DNA of 64,000 nucleotides, from positions 1 to 64,000 of the forward strand of contig NZ_VUNQ01000012.1 in assembly GCF_009695605.1 (NCBI RefSeq). Reading direction: 5' to 3'. The position numbers and the translations under genes are program-made. The stretch comes from Tissierella pigra (GTDB taxonomy: Bacteria > Bacillota > Clostridia > Tissierellales > Tissierellaceae). Of the stretch, positions 44,665-53,678 are shown one piece after another (within the stretch, counting starts at the first letter, position 1; each line of letters opens with the position of its first letter). The notes under the pieces were generated by a model. The model saw nothing but the letters and a program-made list of their open reading frames with translations. It was not told where the DNA came from and ran no database searches.

Positions 44665-46391
44665 TGCTCTAATTCCTCCTTTCTTAACTGTGATTCTGCA
44701 ATTTCATAATATACATTACATGTTTTCAATAATTCTTTATGAGTTCCTATTCCGACTATTTCACCTTCATTTAGAACAATTATCTTATCGGCATTCATTA
44801 TTGTACCAATTCTTTGTGCCACTATTAATACAATAGATTCTCTTGTTTCTTCCCGTAAGGCTTTACGCAATGTAGCATCTGTTTTATAATCAAGTGCTGA
44901 AAAGCTATCATCAAAAATATAAATTTCTGGCTTTCTAATAATTGCTCTTGCTATGGAGATTCTTTGCTTTTGTCCACCAGAAAAGTTTTTAGCACCTTCA
45001 CTAATATGCTCTTGTAATTTATCTGGCTTATTTTCTATAAAATCCTTTGCTTGAGCTATTTCAATAGCATGGTTCATTTCTTCTATTGTTGCATTTGGAT
45101 TACCAAATTTTAAATTATCCTCTATAGTTCCACGAAATAAAAACGCTTTTTGTGGAATAAATCCAATATTTTTACGAAGTACGTCTATATCGTAATCTCT
45201 AATATCCATATCATTTATTTTTATTGTTCCCTTTGTAACATCGTAAAATCTTGGAATTAAATTAATCAATGTACTTTTACCACTTCCAGTACTACCTATA
45301 AAAGCAATTGTTTCACCTTGATTTGCTGTAAATGATATATCTTTTAATATAGGAAGCTCACCATTAGGATATTGAAATGTAACATGGTCAAATTCTAATT
45401 TTATTTTGCCATTTAAATCTCTTGCTCCATTATTAGAATTTGTTATAGTTGGTTCTTCACTTAATAGTTCCTGAATACGATTTGCAGAAACTCTGGCTCT
45501 AGGATACATTATAAATACCATGGAAAATAGCATAACAGAGAACAAGGCATGAAACTGATAGTCTAAAAATGCAACCAATTGACCAACTTGTAGAGTTCCT
45601 TTATCAATCATAATGGTAGAAACCCAGAACACTGCCATCATAGATAAATGTAATAAAAAGAAAAATGCTGGTTGCGTAAAGGAAATTATTTTAAATAAAT
45701 TTTTTGAACTAGAGGCATATCTTTCATTTACTGCTGCAAAGCGTTCTGTCTCATATTTACTTTTTCTAAAAGCTCTAATAACCCTAGTTCCCATTAAATT
45801 TTCTCTTGAAATCCTATTTAAACGATCCATTCCTCTTTGTTGTCTATCAGAAATGGGATTAGTTACTTTAGCAACTATAATTACACCTAGAATAATAAAT
45901 GGAAAACTTGCCCCAATAATTAAAGATAGGCTTAAACTTGTTTTCATTGTCATAAATACACTTATGAAAATCATAATTGGTGCTAATAATGCTGTTCTAA
46001 AAAGCAAGTTCGAGAATAACATCAATTGAAATGCGTCACTAGTTGTACGTGTAATCATTGATGACACACCAAATTTATTATATTCTGTATGAGAGAATTT
46101 CTGTGATTGTGCAAAAACATCATTTCTAATATCACGAATCATATATGTTGAAATTCTTGAAGAAGCATAAGAAATCAAAATCGTTCCTGCACCACCTATA
46201 ATACTTACAAGTAGCATGACCATTCCCATTTTCTTAACATAATCGATATCACTGTTACCAATACCTTTGTCAATCATTGCTCCCATTATTGTAGGAATGC
46301 CTAATTGAACTGCAACAAAGCTAAATATTCCCAAGATATTTAATAGAATTAATTTGGGATATTTTTTAAGATACTTTAATATTAACTTCAT
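44661..46391 (-). CDS. ABC multidrug exporter, first subunit
   Basis: Half-transporter of 576 residues with six membrane helices and an ATPase domain. Walker A is G-S-T-G-S-G-K-S-T and the signature F-S-G-G-Q-K-Q-R. Walker B reads I-Y-I-F-D-D-S-F-S-A, with Asp where the catalytic Glu should be, so this is the degenerate nucleotide site typical of heterodimeric exporters. ATG 46391 is preferred over 46403 because GGAGG lies between them. The promoter at 46465-46495 has the 19-bp spacer of MerR-activated genes. Confidence 0.93.
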   Translation of the reverse strand: MKLILKYLKKYPKLILLNILGIFSFVAVQLGIPTIMGAMIDKGIGNSDIDYVKKMGMVMLLVSIIGGAGTILISYASSRISTYMIRDIRNDVFAQSQKFSHTEYNKFGVSSMITRTTSDAFQLMLFSNLLFRTALLAPIMIFISVFMTMKTSLSLSLIIGASFPFIILGVIIVAKVTNPISDRQQRGMDRLNRISRENLMGTRVIRAFRKSKYETERFAAVNERYASSSKNLFKIISFTQPAFFFLLHLSMMAVFWVSTIMIDKGTLQVGQLVAFLDYQFHALFSVMLFSMVFIMYPRARVSANRIQELLSEEPTITNSNNGARDLNGKIKLEFDHVTFQYPNGELPILKDISFTANQGETIAFIGSTGSGKSTLINLIPRFYDVTKGTIKINDMDIRDYDIDVLRKNIGFIPQKAFLFRGTIEDNLKFGNPNATIEEMNHAIEIAQAKDFIENKPDKLQEHISEGAKNFSGGQKQRISIARAIIRKPEIYIFDDSFSALDYKTDATLRKALREETRESIVLIVAQRIGTIMNADKIIVLNEGEIVGIGTHKELLKTCNVYYEIAESQLRKEELEQ

Positions 46392-46433
46392 AATAACCTC
46401 CATTTAATAACATTGTTTTAATAATATATTTTA

Positions 46434-46565
46434 AGATTTCTTGATTTTAAGGAACACTTGAATTATTATAAACTATAAGGTTGTATTATAGTCAAGATAA
46501 ATTCATAAAAATAATAATGATTTTAAGGAGGTTATGATGTCCAATAATAAAAATGAATATTTGAG
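46434..46565. repeat. Duplicated MerR promoter region, copy A
   Basis: About 130 bases matching 49831-49966, including the shared AAACTATAAGGTT dyad and the first codons of merR. Copy A is next to the ABC exporter. Confidence 0.85.
46465..46495 (-). promoter_or_regulatory. MerR-type promoter of the ABC exporter
   Basis: Read on the minus strand: TTGACT (46495-46490), 19-bp spacer, TATAAT (46470-46465). The long spacer with a central dyad is the hallmark of promoters activated by MerR-family proteins. Confidence 0.8.
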
Positions 46566-46605
46566 CAAGAGTAAAATAAAAGATAAAAAACTAATTTCTT
46601 TATAA
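46534..46605 (+). pseudogene. Remnant of the 5' end of a merR gene
   Basis: Reads M-M-S-N-N-K-N-E-Y-L-S-K-S-K before diverging and stopping. The intact MerR at 49937 begins [10 protein letters not shown]. Only about ten codons are shared, and a terminator follows directly. Confidence 0.65.
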
Positions 46606-46627
46606 ATATAAAGAAATTAGTTTTTTA
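46585..46627. terminator. Bidirectional terminator
   Basis: AAAAAACTAATTTCTTTA pairs perfectly with TAAAGAAATTAGTTTTTT around a short AT loop. It ends the HSP90-TPR transcript on the minus strand and the merR remnant on the plus strand. Confidence 0.92.
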
Positions 46628-46651
46628 TTGAATATTCAGGTTACCTATATA

Positions 46652-47749
46652 TTAAAATACTAATTTTTTCATTTTATTAATAAAATTCATATAAAAAGTA
46701 TTTCTATTACGTGTATCAAACTTTTCTCCGATACTTAGTGCTTGATCTTTACAATAATTGATAATATCATCAACTAGATAGATACCGCTTTCTTTATAAA
46801 ATGGAGTATCTTCCGGTAATATAAGTTTACATTGCTCTCTTTTTTCCTTGAATTTAAAACTTTCCCATAACATCCATGCCCCTATATAGAAGTTGAAATT
46901 ATCGTCTGCATTATTTGATGATAATGCCCATTTCAAATGTTTAGTAAAAATTTTCACTCCCTTTTTAGGTTCGGTTATTGCAAAATATATAAATTGAATT
47001 CTCATATTACTAAGATAAATCTCATCCTTACTTATAAGTCTATACATCTTTTCCCTATACTCTTTTGCCTCTTCCAACATATTATTATTTATATAATATT
47101 CAAGAAAATGTTCGTAGGTAAGGGGAAGAGCTGTAGTGCATTTTTTTTGACCTTTAAATATGGGATCAGCTAACTCCAATGCCTTCTCATATTTATTTAA
47201 AAACAGTTCATATTCCACTTCAAACCTTAATTCGCAAACTTCACAGTCACTAATCTCATCTCGAGGACAGGACTTGAATTTTTCAAATGACTCTTTTACT
47301 TTTTCTACATCTTCTAAATCCATGTAAGTAAGGGTCATATATTTATAATATACTCTCAATGAATACCCATATTCTATACACCTTACTTTGTACTCCTCTA
47401 TTATTTCATTTAATTTTTCATACTCAATTTGATAGTAATCATCACATGTATACATCATACTCTCTAGTACCCATACTATATAAAATTGTACATATTTTCT
47501 CTGTTTATTTGATTTTTTAAGATATTCATCTCCTGCCCATAAGAGCTTAGGAAATGTTAATATACCTTTAAATCCATCACCAGTAAACTTATCTATACGT
47601 ATGATTTCTTTTCTTCCTTCAAAGGAATATAACATATTATTTTCTGAATCTGCTACTTTTACTAATTCTTCACAAATTAAAAGCCTTTCTTTAGAATATT
47701 TTGGTGACTTATTCATCATATCTATTAATCTATCTAACCTTTCACTCAT
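46652..47749 (-). CDS. Helical-repeat (TPR-like) protein paired with the HSP90-like gene
   Basis: Protein of 365 residues, almost entirely helical, with repeated segments of about 35-40 residues rich in Tyr, Glu and Lys (about 60-330). The layout fits a TPR-like repeat protein, but no repeat gives a textbook TPR consensus. A cluster C-E-V-C and nearby Cys (about 165-172) is notable. It overlaps the HSP90-like gene by four bases (ATGA), so translation is coupled. It may act as a co-chaperone or client adaptor by analogy with eukaryotic TPR co-chaperones; that is inference. Confidence 0.7.
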   Translation of the reverse strand: MSERLDRLIDMMNKSPKYSKERLLICEELVKVADSENNMLYSFEGRKEIIRIDKFTGDGFKGILTFPKLLWAGDEYLKKSNKQRKYVQFYIVWVLESMMYTCDDYYQIEYEKLNEIIEEYKVRCIEYGYSLRVYYKYMTLTYMDLEDVEKVKESFEKFKSCPRDEISDCEVCELRFEVEYELFLNKYEKALELADPIFKGQKKCTTALPLTYEHFLEYYINNNMLEEAKEYREKMYRLISKDEIYLSNMRIQFIYFAITEPKKGVKIFTKHLKWALSSNNADDNFNFYIGAWMLWESFKFKEKREQCKLILPEDTPFYKESGIYLVDDIINYCKDQALSIGEKFDTRNRNTFYMNFINKMKKLVF

Positions 47750-49539
47750 TTACTAAGTCCCCATTCTATCAAAGATTCTATACCATTATTTAAAGTTTTC
47801 ATTTCATTATTTCTAAGAGGAAAGTGTCCTATTAAAAGGGCTTGTACATATATTAATTTTATACAGTTACTAAGAGCTAATTTATCTTCTAAAGATATAA
47901 GTTTATTTACTAAAGGATTATTTATATTAAAATATAGTTTTGCATAAGAGTTGTTTTCCATTTCTTTTGCAAATCCATCTAATATGCTTACAAAGCTGTT
48001 GTCTATATCTTCCTTGTCTTTTAATATATTTCTGTATGTCATAGCATCTTCATTTATTGTGTATAAAACCGGCAATTCCTGTGGACTGAATTTTTTTATA
48101 TCAACTTCACATTTAAATTCATTAAGAGTAATATTTGCAATCTTTAAAAGCATATATGATCTCTCTTGTTCTTCAAAAGTTATATCTTCCATAATTTCAT
48201 ATAAATCCATACCTATTATAAGTTCTACAGATACATCATTAAATAGAATAGGCAGCTTTTCTAGAAGCTCCTTATCATATATATAACCTGCATTTACAAG
48301 TAATTTATTTTGTGCTGCAAATATACTAGACATCTGCCTGAATTCGTCAACAGAATAAGTATATATTATCTTTTCAGAGGATGTTCTCAGTTCATAGCCC
48401 GTTTTATTTCCTTGAGACGTAGGAAAGGTTAAGTAGTCTATAAATGCTTTATACACCTTATCCTCCTCTACCGCTAATGATTTAATAGCTAAACTATGTA
48501 TATCTATAATATAAGAAAGTTTTTTAGGTGCTATTTTAGATAATCTCGATAAATAGTTAATTATACATTCTCCTAATTCTTCTCTGGTTTTATCTAAAGT
48601 TTCATCTTCACAAAAGCTTTCTCTAGAAGCTGTAGGAGTTAATTCATTTGCATTTAAGGTACATTTAACAAAAAATGCCCAATTTGGAAGTAGATCTTGA
48701 CCTTTTTCTGTAAGTAACATGTTTTTCAAATATATTCGATGTGTTCTATTCTCACTACTCACTACTTTACGAGGTATAATATAGGCAAATCCATTAATTC
48801 CTCCAGTTTTAGAGTGTATTGGAATATAATCCAAAAATTCTTCTGAAAATATATCTTCTCCGAATTCTAATATTTCTTGAGGTGATAAGGTCATATCATC
48901 CCAAGGGGAGATTTCGATATTTAACTTTATATCTTTACCGTCTACATTTAAATAGATAGGTACTGGTAAAAGAAGCCCATAATATTTTAGTAAACTAATA
49001 AGTTTATCTTTCGTGAAATATTTTTCATTTCCTTTCTTACATTTAAGGTAAATTGAAGTTCCAACTGCTATACTGGTTTCTAACTTATTTAAAGTATAAG
49101 TTCCATCTGGTTTTCCTTTCCAATGATATGAAATATTATCCTTTATAGACCTAGTTATAACATCTATTTCATCAGATACCATAAAACAAGATAATAGACC
49201 TATTCCAAAGTGGCCTATATAATTTGCATCTACTATACCTTCCAGTATATCCTTCTTGGAGGATTCTCCTATTATGGAAAGAAACTTATGTATCTCAGCT
49301 TCAGTAAGCCCTGCTCCGTTATCTTCAAATACAATAGTATTTGTATCTTCACTTTGCACTAAGCTGATACATACCTTTCCTTCAGTCCAATTTTTTTCTA
49401 TTAGTCTTCTTGCATTTATAGCATCTACACTATTTTGAAGTAGTTCTCGAATAAATACATCTTGACTACTATACAAATGATTTCCTAATATATCAATCAT
49501 TCCACCTAAGTTTACTTTAAAACGAAATATATCTTGCAT
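47746..49539 (-). CDS. HSP90-family ATPase
   Basis: Protein of 597 residues of the HSP90 (HtpG-like) GHKL family. ATP-binding motifs are E32-L-L-Q-N-S-V-D-A, D73-N-G-A-G-L and G109-H-F-G-I-G-L-L. The middle domain has the S-R-E-S-F segment that includes the catalytic Arg region. It is shorter and more divergent than housekeeping HtpG (about 620-650) and lacks any C-terminal EEVD. It is coupled to a helical-repeat gene. A 15-bp inverted repeat lies just upstream and a MerR-type promoter 320 bases upstream. It is probably a specialised chaperone. Confidence 0.9.
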   Translation of the reverse strand: MQDIFRFKVNLGGMIDILGNHLYSSQDVFIRELLQNSVDAINARRLIEKNWTEGKVCISLVQSEDTNTIVFEDNGAGLTEAEIHKFLSIIGESSKKDILEGIVDANYIGHFGIGLLSCFMVSDEIDVITRSIKDNISYHWKGKPDGTYTLNKLETSIAVGTSIYLKCKKGNEKYFTKDKLISLLKYYGLLLPVPIYLNVDGKDIKLNIEISPWDDMTLSPQEILEFGEDIFSEEFLDYIPIHSKTGGINGFAYIIPRKVVSSENRTHRIYLKNMLLTEKGQDLLPNWAFFVKCTLNANELTPTASRESFCEDETLDKTREELGECIINYLSRLSKIAPKKLSYIIDIHSLAIKSLAVEEDKVYKAFIDYLTFPTSQGNKTGYELRTSSEKIIYTYSVDEFRQMSSIFAAQNKLLVNAGYIYDKELLEKLPILFNDVSVELIIGMDLYEIMEDITFEEQERSYMLLKIANITLNEFKCEVDIKKFSPQELPVLYTINEDAMTYRNILKDKEDIDNSFVSILDGFAKEMENNSYAKLYFNINNPLVNKLISLEDKLALSNCIKLIYVQALLIGHFPLRNNEMKTLNNGIESLIEWGLSK

Positions 49540-49560
49540 AATTCACCTCTGTTTTCTGTG

Positions 49561-49595
49561 ATTATAAATATAAGAGACAGTCTTATATTTATAAT
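49561..49595. promoter_or_regulatory. 15-bp perfect inverted repeat upstream of the HSP90-like gene
   Basis: ATTATAAATATAAGA and its exact complement are separated by GACAG. The repeat ends 22 bases before the start codon on the minus strand, so it could be an operator or a 5' untranslated hairpin. Confidence 0.7.
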
Positions 49596-49830
49596 TCAAA
49601 ATAATTTTTAATAATAGATTGACATTTCACTTAGATTATTTATCGACACAATTATCTGTAACTATAGTCTAATATTAGATAAAAGATGAATATTTAAGAT
49701 TTTGAGATGATTATTTTTCAATAGAAGTGTAAATTAAGGATCTTATTAAAATAGTTTGAAATTAAATCTCTTGTTAATGCTAGATATTATTATAAATTGT
49801 TTTATTTTTGAGCTTGTTTATCTATATATA
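49596..49830. other. AT-rich leader between the two divergent operons
   Basis: About 235 bases without a supported gene. It would be transcribed as part of the long leader if the MerR-type promoter at 49862 drives the HSP90-like operon. No other element was recognised. Confidence 0.4.
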
Positions 49831-49966
49831 AGATTTCTTGATTTTAGGGAATACTTGAATTATTATAAACTATAAGGTTATATTATAGCCAAGGAAAATA
49901 ACTCATAAAATATTATGAGATTTTTGGAGGGTGATCATGTCTAGTAGTAAAAACGAATATTTAACC
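49831..49966. repeat. Duplicated MerR promoter region, copy B
   Basis: Counterpart of 46434-46565; the dyad and flanks are nearly identical over the first 60 bases. Copy B leads into the intact merR gene. Confidence 0.85.
49862..49892 (-). promoter_or_regulatory. Second MerR-type promoter, directed at the HSP90-like operon
   Basis: Minus strand: TTGGCT (49892-49887), 19-bp spacer, TATAAT (49867-49862). The spacer length is the same as in the ABC promoter. Transcription would run 320 bases to the HSP90-like start. Confidence 0.6.
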
Positions 49967-50761
49967 ACAGGTGAATTTGCTAAACTTTGTGGTATTCCAA
50001 AACATATTTTATTTCATTATGACCAAATAGGATTATTTCAACCTGAAATTATTAAAGAAAATGGTTATCGATATTACTCATTTCGTCAATATGATACCTT
50101 TTCTATTATTACAGCTTTAAAAAGATTGGGTATGCCTTTGAAGGAAATTAAAGAATTTATGGATAGGCGAAATCCAAATGCTTTAATATCTTTATTAGAT
50201 CAAAAATCAAAAGAAGTTGTGGAAGAACTTGTTAGGCTAGAGCAAATTAAACATGAAATTGATGCCTTAAAAGATTTAACAGAAGAAGCCTTAAATTTAG
50301 AATATAATAAAATTGAATTAGCTTACCATAAAGAAGTATATGCTCTACGAAGTTCATTGATGGATAATGGGATGGATGATTCTTATCCTGATTTTATTTC
50401 TTCCATAATTGCTTTTCGTGAAAGTAGTAATGCTAGTATGATTGATTTTCTAGGGGGAGTTCTTACTATTGATAATATTCTTGAGAAAAGATTTAATAGC
50501 TTTTCTTATTTATATACTAAAGGTGAAAATATCCATGACAAAGATACTACTTTAATACGGAGAGAAGGTTGGTATCTTCAGGTTTATTATAAGGGAAGTT
50601 ATCAAAATATTAGTGAAATGTATAACAAGATTATTGAATATGCTGAAAAACATCAGATTAAGCTAGGAAAACATGCTTATGAAGAATATCTTATTTTTGA
50701 GATTGGTACAAACAATCGAGATGATTACGTTACCTTGATATTGGTTGAAATATTAGAATAA
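49937..50761 (+). CDS. MerR-family regulator with GyrI-like effector domain
   Basis: Transcription activator of 274 residues. The N-terminal MerR helix-turn-helix ([11 protein letters not shown] and Y-Y-S-F-R-Q-Y-D) is followed by a dimerisation coiled coil (about 80-125) and a C-terminal GyrI/AraC-like ligand domain (about 135-274), as in BmrR-type multidrug sensors. ATG 49937 has GGAGGGTGATC. The nearby 19-bp-spacer promoters are its probable targets, making it the likely drug-responsive activator of the ABC exporter. Confidence 0.9.
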   Translation: MSSSKNEYLTTGEFAKLCGIPKHILFHYDQIGLFQPEIIKENGYRYYSFRQYDTFSIITALKRLGMPLKEIKEFMDRRNPNALISLLDQKSKEVVEELVRLEQIKHEIDALKDLTEEALNLEYNKIELAYHKEVYALRSSLMDNGMDDSYPDFISSIIAFRESSNASMIDFLGGVLTIDNILEKRFNSFSYLYTKGENIHDKDTTLIRREGWYLQVYYKGSYQNISEMYNKIIEYAEKHQIKLGKHAYEEYLIFEIGTNNRDDYVTLILVEILE

Positions 50762-50798
50762 ACTTTTCTATAAATAGTAAATTGTAAAGGAGAATGTA

Positions 50799-51311
50799 AT
50801 GAAAACAAAATATGTAGTAGTAGAAGATTATAATCCAGAATGGAAAAATGAATTTGAACGTATAAAAAACGAATTATTAACAGTTTTGGCTGAAAAAATA
50901 AATTCAATTGAGCATGTGGGGAGCACATCTATTGAAGGATTAGCTGCAAAACCAATTATCGATATAGACATTGTGATTGACAAAAATTTTGAAGAAGTAA
51001 AAAAGGCATTAGAATCTATTGGATATATATATGAAGGAGATCTAGGTATATCTGGTAGAGAAGCATTTGATTATAAAAATAAACCACATTTAATGGTACA
51101 CCATTTATATGTATGTAATAAAGACAATAAAGAATTGTATCGTCATATAACATTTAGAAATTATTTAAGACAGCATAAAGAGGATAGAGATAGATATGGT
51201 TCAATAAAAAAAGAGATGGCTTTGAAATATCCAGAAGATATAGATTTGTATATTAAAGGAAAGGAATCTGTAATTCTAGATATTTATAATAAATGTGGCT
51301 TATGCAAATAA
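50799..51311 (+). CDS. GrpB-family protein
   Basis: Nucleotidyltransferase-fold protein (GrpB/UPF0157 family) of 170 residues. Typical features are Y-N-P-E-W at the start, I-E-H-V-G-S-T-S-I-E-G-L-A-A-K-P-I-I-D-I-D (G-S-T-S loop with the acidic pair), and a C-terminal H-H-L-Y-V. The substrate is not established for the family. It lies 37 bases after merR in the same direction and may be cotranscribed. AAAGGAG precedes the ATG. Confidence 0.92.
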   Translation: MKTKYVVVEDYNPEWKNEFERIKNELLTVLAEKINSIEHVGSTSIEGLAAKPIIDIDIVIDKNFEEVKKALESIGYIYEGDLGISGREAFDYKNKPHLMVHHLYVCNKDNKELYRHITFRNYLRQHKEDRDRYGSIKKEMALKYPEDIDLYIKGKESVILDIYNKCGLCK

Positions 51312-51329
51312 ATTTCCTTAGACTAATGG

Positions 51330-51890
51330 TTAATAAAAAAGCAAACCTACAAAACCCGTTAAAACCAAAATCAGTATAGGATTTAGTTTGTACTTTCTCA
51401 ATAAAAATAAAGAAATAATAAATATAATTATAGCAGTAATATTTATGCTAATATCTTTAATATTGTAAGATGAAGTCCCGAGAAAAGCAATTAAAACAAT
51501 AGTTGATGCAGCAGAAGCAATTAGTCCCACAGAACTAGAACGTAATCCTTTTAATATATTGGAAATACTATCTATTTCTTTATGTTTTTTAAAAAACTTA
51601 TATAAAAAGATAGAAATAATGAATCCAGATATAATACTTCCTAAGGTAGCCAATATGGCCCCAGATATTCCAGCTATACGTATTCCTACAAAAGAAGCAG
51701 TATTCACAACTAAAGGTCCAGGTGTCATTTGGGAGATTGTGATAATATCTGTATATTCTTGAAGCGTAATCCAACTATGATAATTTACTAACTGTTCCTG
51801 TATCAATGGTATAATAGCATATCCACCACCTATACTGAATGATCCAATTTGTAAAAATGTAATAAATAATGTAAAAATAGTTTTATTCAT
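51330..51890 (-). CDS. Short-chain chromate transporter, second half
   Basis: CHR-family membrane protein of 186 residues with about six hydrophobic segments, ending at F-Y. It has the family block S-I-G-G-G-Y-A-I-I-P-L-I near the N-terminus and M-T-P-G-P-L-V-V-N-T-A-S-F-V-G. Short CHR proteins are encoded in pairs and work as a heterodimer; the partner gene overlaps this one by eight bases. Although CHR proteins can export chromate, other anions are possible. Confidence 0.9.
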   Translation of the reverse strand: MNKTIFTLFITFLQIGSFSIGGGYAIIPLIQEQLVNYHSWITLQEYTDIITISQMTPGPLVVNTASFVGIRIAGISGAILATLGSIISGFIISIFLYKFFKKHKEIDSISNILKGLRSSSVGLIASAASTIVLIAFLGTSSYNIKDISINITAIIIFIISLFLLRKYKLNPILILVLTGFVGLLFY

Positions 51891-52461
51891 CTTGGATTCC
51901 TCCTTGTCTGCTTTTTATATAAGTTTGGATAAAACACAAAATAGAACAGAAAATAATAATAACTAATACATTGATATTAAAAATAAAACTAGCTAAAAAT
52001 GCAATGGGAGCCATTAAAGTTAACAGCAAATTTTTTTCTTTTAAAATTCCCTGACCCATATCAATTACTAAATCTACAATTGTAGCAGCAACTCCTGCCT
52101 CCATACCTTTTAAGATTGCAGAAATAACCCTATTATCCCTAAAAGATTTATAGAATGAGGATATAACTGATAATATTAACAAGGGAGGTAAGACTGTTCC
52201 AATACAAGAAATAATTGCACCTATAATTCCAGAGATTCGATAACCCACTAATACAGCAATATTAACTGCAATAGCACCTGGAGTTGATTGTGCAATTGCA
52301 GCCATATCTAGTAGTTCCTGCTCACTAATTAACTCTAGGCCATTAACAAAATACTTACGCATCATAGGAATAACTACATATCCTCCTCCAAAAGTAAAAG
52401 CACTAATAGAAAATGTGATTCTAAAAAGTGAAAGATATAACTTCAATTTTTTTATCTTCAT
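51883..52461 (-). CDS. Short-chain chromate transporter, first half
   Basis: CHR-family membrane protein of 192 residues. The signature F-T-F-G-G-G-Y-V-V-I-P-M-M is near the N-terminus and A-I-A-Q-S-T-P-G-A-I-A-V-N follows. It is the first gene of a bicistronic pair and is divergent from a LysR regulator at 52585, which is the likely controller. GGAGGG precedes the ATG. Confidence 0.9.
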   Translation of the reverse strand: MKIKKLKLYLSLFRITFSISAFTFGGGYVVIPMMRKYFVNGLELISEQELLDMAAIAQSTPGAIAVNIAVLVGYRISGIIGAIISCIGTVLPPLLILSVISSFYKSFRDNRVISAILKGMEAGVAATIVDLVIDMGQGILKEKNLLLTLMAPIAFLASFIFNINVLVIIIFCSILCFIQTYIKSRQGGIQDE

Positions 52462-52584
52462 AATAGTGAACCCTCCAATACATTTATTTTCAACATTGTT
52501 TATTATATACCTTGAATCAGTATAAGTATAATAGTATTATTTTATATAATACATAACTAAATGATAATGAATAAGGGGTTAAAT

Positions 52585-53475
52585 ATGAAAATAAGACATT
52601 TACGTATTTTTAAAATAGTGTGTGAGGAAGAAAGTATCACAAAGGCAGCAGAAAAATTATTTATGACACAACCAGCAGTTTCTAGTGCAATTAGTGAATT
52701 AGAAAGCTATTTAGGGGTTCATTTATTTGATAGAATTTCAAGGAAGATTTATTTAAATGAAACAGGTAAATTATTCTTAACAAAGGTAATAAAATTGTTA
52801 GATTTATATGATGACTTAGAACAAAATATTAAAGAGTTAGAAGATAATGCAACTATTAAAATTGGATCAAGTATAACTATAGCCAACTTTATTTTACCTG
52901 AAGCAATAGTAAAATTTGAAAAAATTTATAGGAATACTCCAACAAAAGTTATAGTTGGAAATGCTGGAAAAATTGAAGAGATGTTATGTAATAATGAGAT
53001 TGATTTAGGTTTAATTGAAGGTGTTATTTATAATGAAGAATTAATAAAAATTCCATTTTCGTCATATGAATTAGCAATAATATGTTCTCCCAAACATAAA
53101 TTAGCTTTAGATGAACCTATAAATATCAATAAGTTAATCCAAGAAAGATTATTACTTAGAGAAAAAGGCAGTGCAATCCGTGATGTTTTTGATAGTGCAT
53201 TGTTATTACATAATTTAAAAGCAAATCCAGAATGGATAAGTATAAATTCACAAGCCCTTATTTATGCGGTAAAACAAAATTTAGGAATAAGTGTGCTGCC
53301 TAAAATTCTAATAGAAAGAGAAATCGAAAGTGGTGGAATCTTTGAAATAAAGGTAAATGATTTTGAATTAATTAATGTAAATCATATTGTATTCCATAAA
53401 AATAAAATTCAAACAAAGAGTTTTAAAACATTAATTGAAATAATTAAGAATAACGTAAGTGGCAAGCGATCATAA
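52585..53475 (+). CDS. LysR-family transcriptional regulator
   Basis: Regulator of 296 residues. The N-terminal winged helix-turn-helix includes S-I-T-K-A-A-E-K-L-F-M-T-Q-P-A-V-S (about 18-34). A periplasmic-binding-type effector domain (about 85-290) follows. ATG 52585 with AAGGGG is preferred to the upstream in-frame ATGs at 52561 and 52567. Its position, divergent from the chromate transporter pair, suggests local control. The stop codon lies inside the first arm of a strong hairpin. Confidence 0.92.
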   Translation: MKIRHLRIFKIVCEEESITKAAEKLFMTQPAVSSAISELESYLGVHLFDRISRKIYLNETGKLFLTKVIKLLDLYDDLEQNIKELEDNATIKIGSSITIANFILPEAIVKFEKIYRNTPTKVIVGNAGKIEEMLCNNEIDLGLIEGVIYNEELIKIPFSSYELAIICSPKHKLALDEPININKLIQERLLLREKGSAIRDVFDSALLLHNLKANPEWISINSQALIYAVKQNLGISVLPKILIEREIESGGIFEIKVNDFELINVNHIVFHKNKIQTKSFKTLIEIIKNNVSGKRS

Positions 53476-53505
53476 CCATGATTGTATTACAATCATGGTT
53501 ATGAT
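53469..53505. terminator. Hairpin at the end of the lysR gene
   Basis: ATCATAACCATGATTG pairs perfectly with CAATCATGGTTATGAT around TATTA. It contains the stop codon and has no long T run. Confidence 0.7.
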
Positions 53506-53678
53506 ATTATATAAATTAACAAAGTTAAACATTTTAATATTAATAAATTAAAGACTTATATAACTGATCTTGAAAAATTTGGAGTTAAATCTCCAGTTAG
53601 AAGAAAAATATTCTAATAATTTTCATATCATAATAAATTAATACAGAATAAGAAAGTCAAAAGAGGAGGCGTAGAGAT

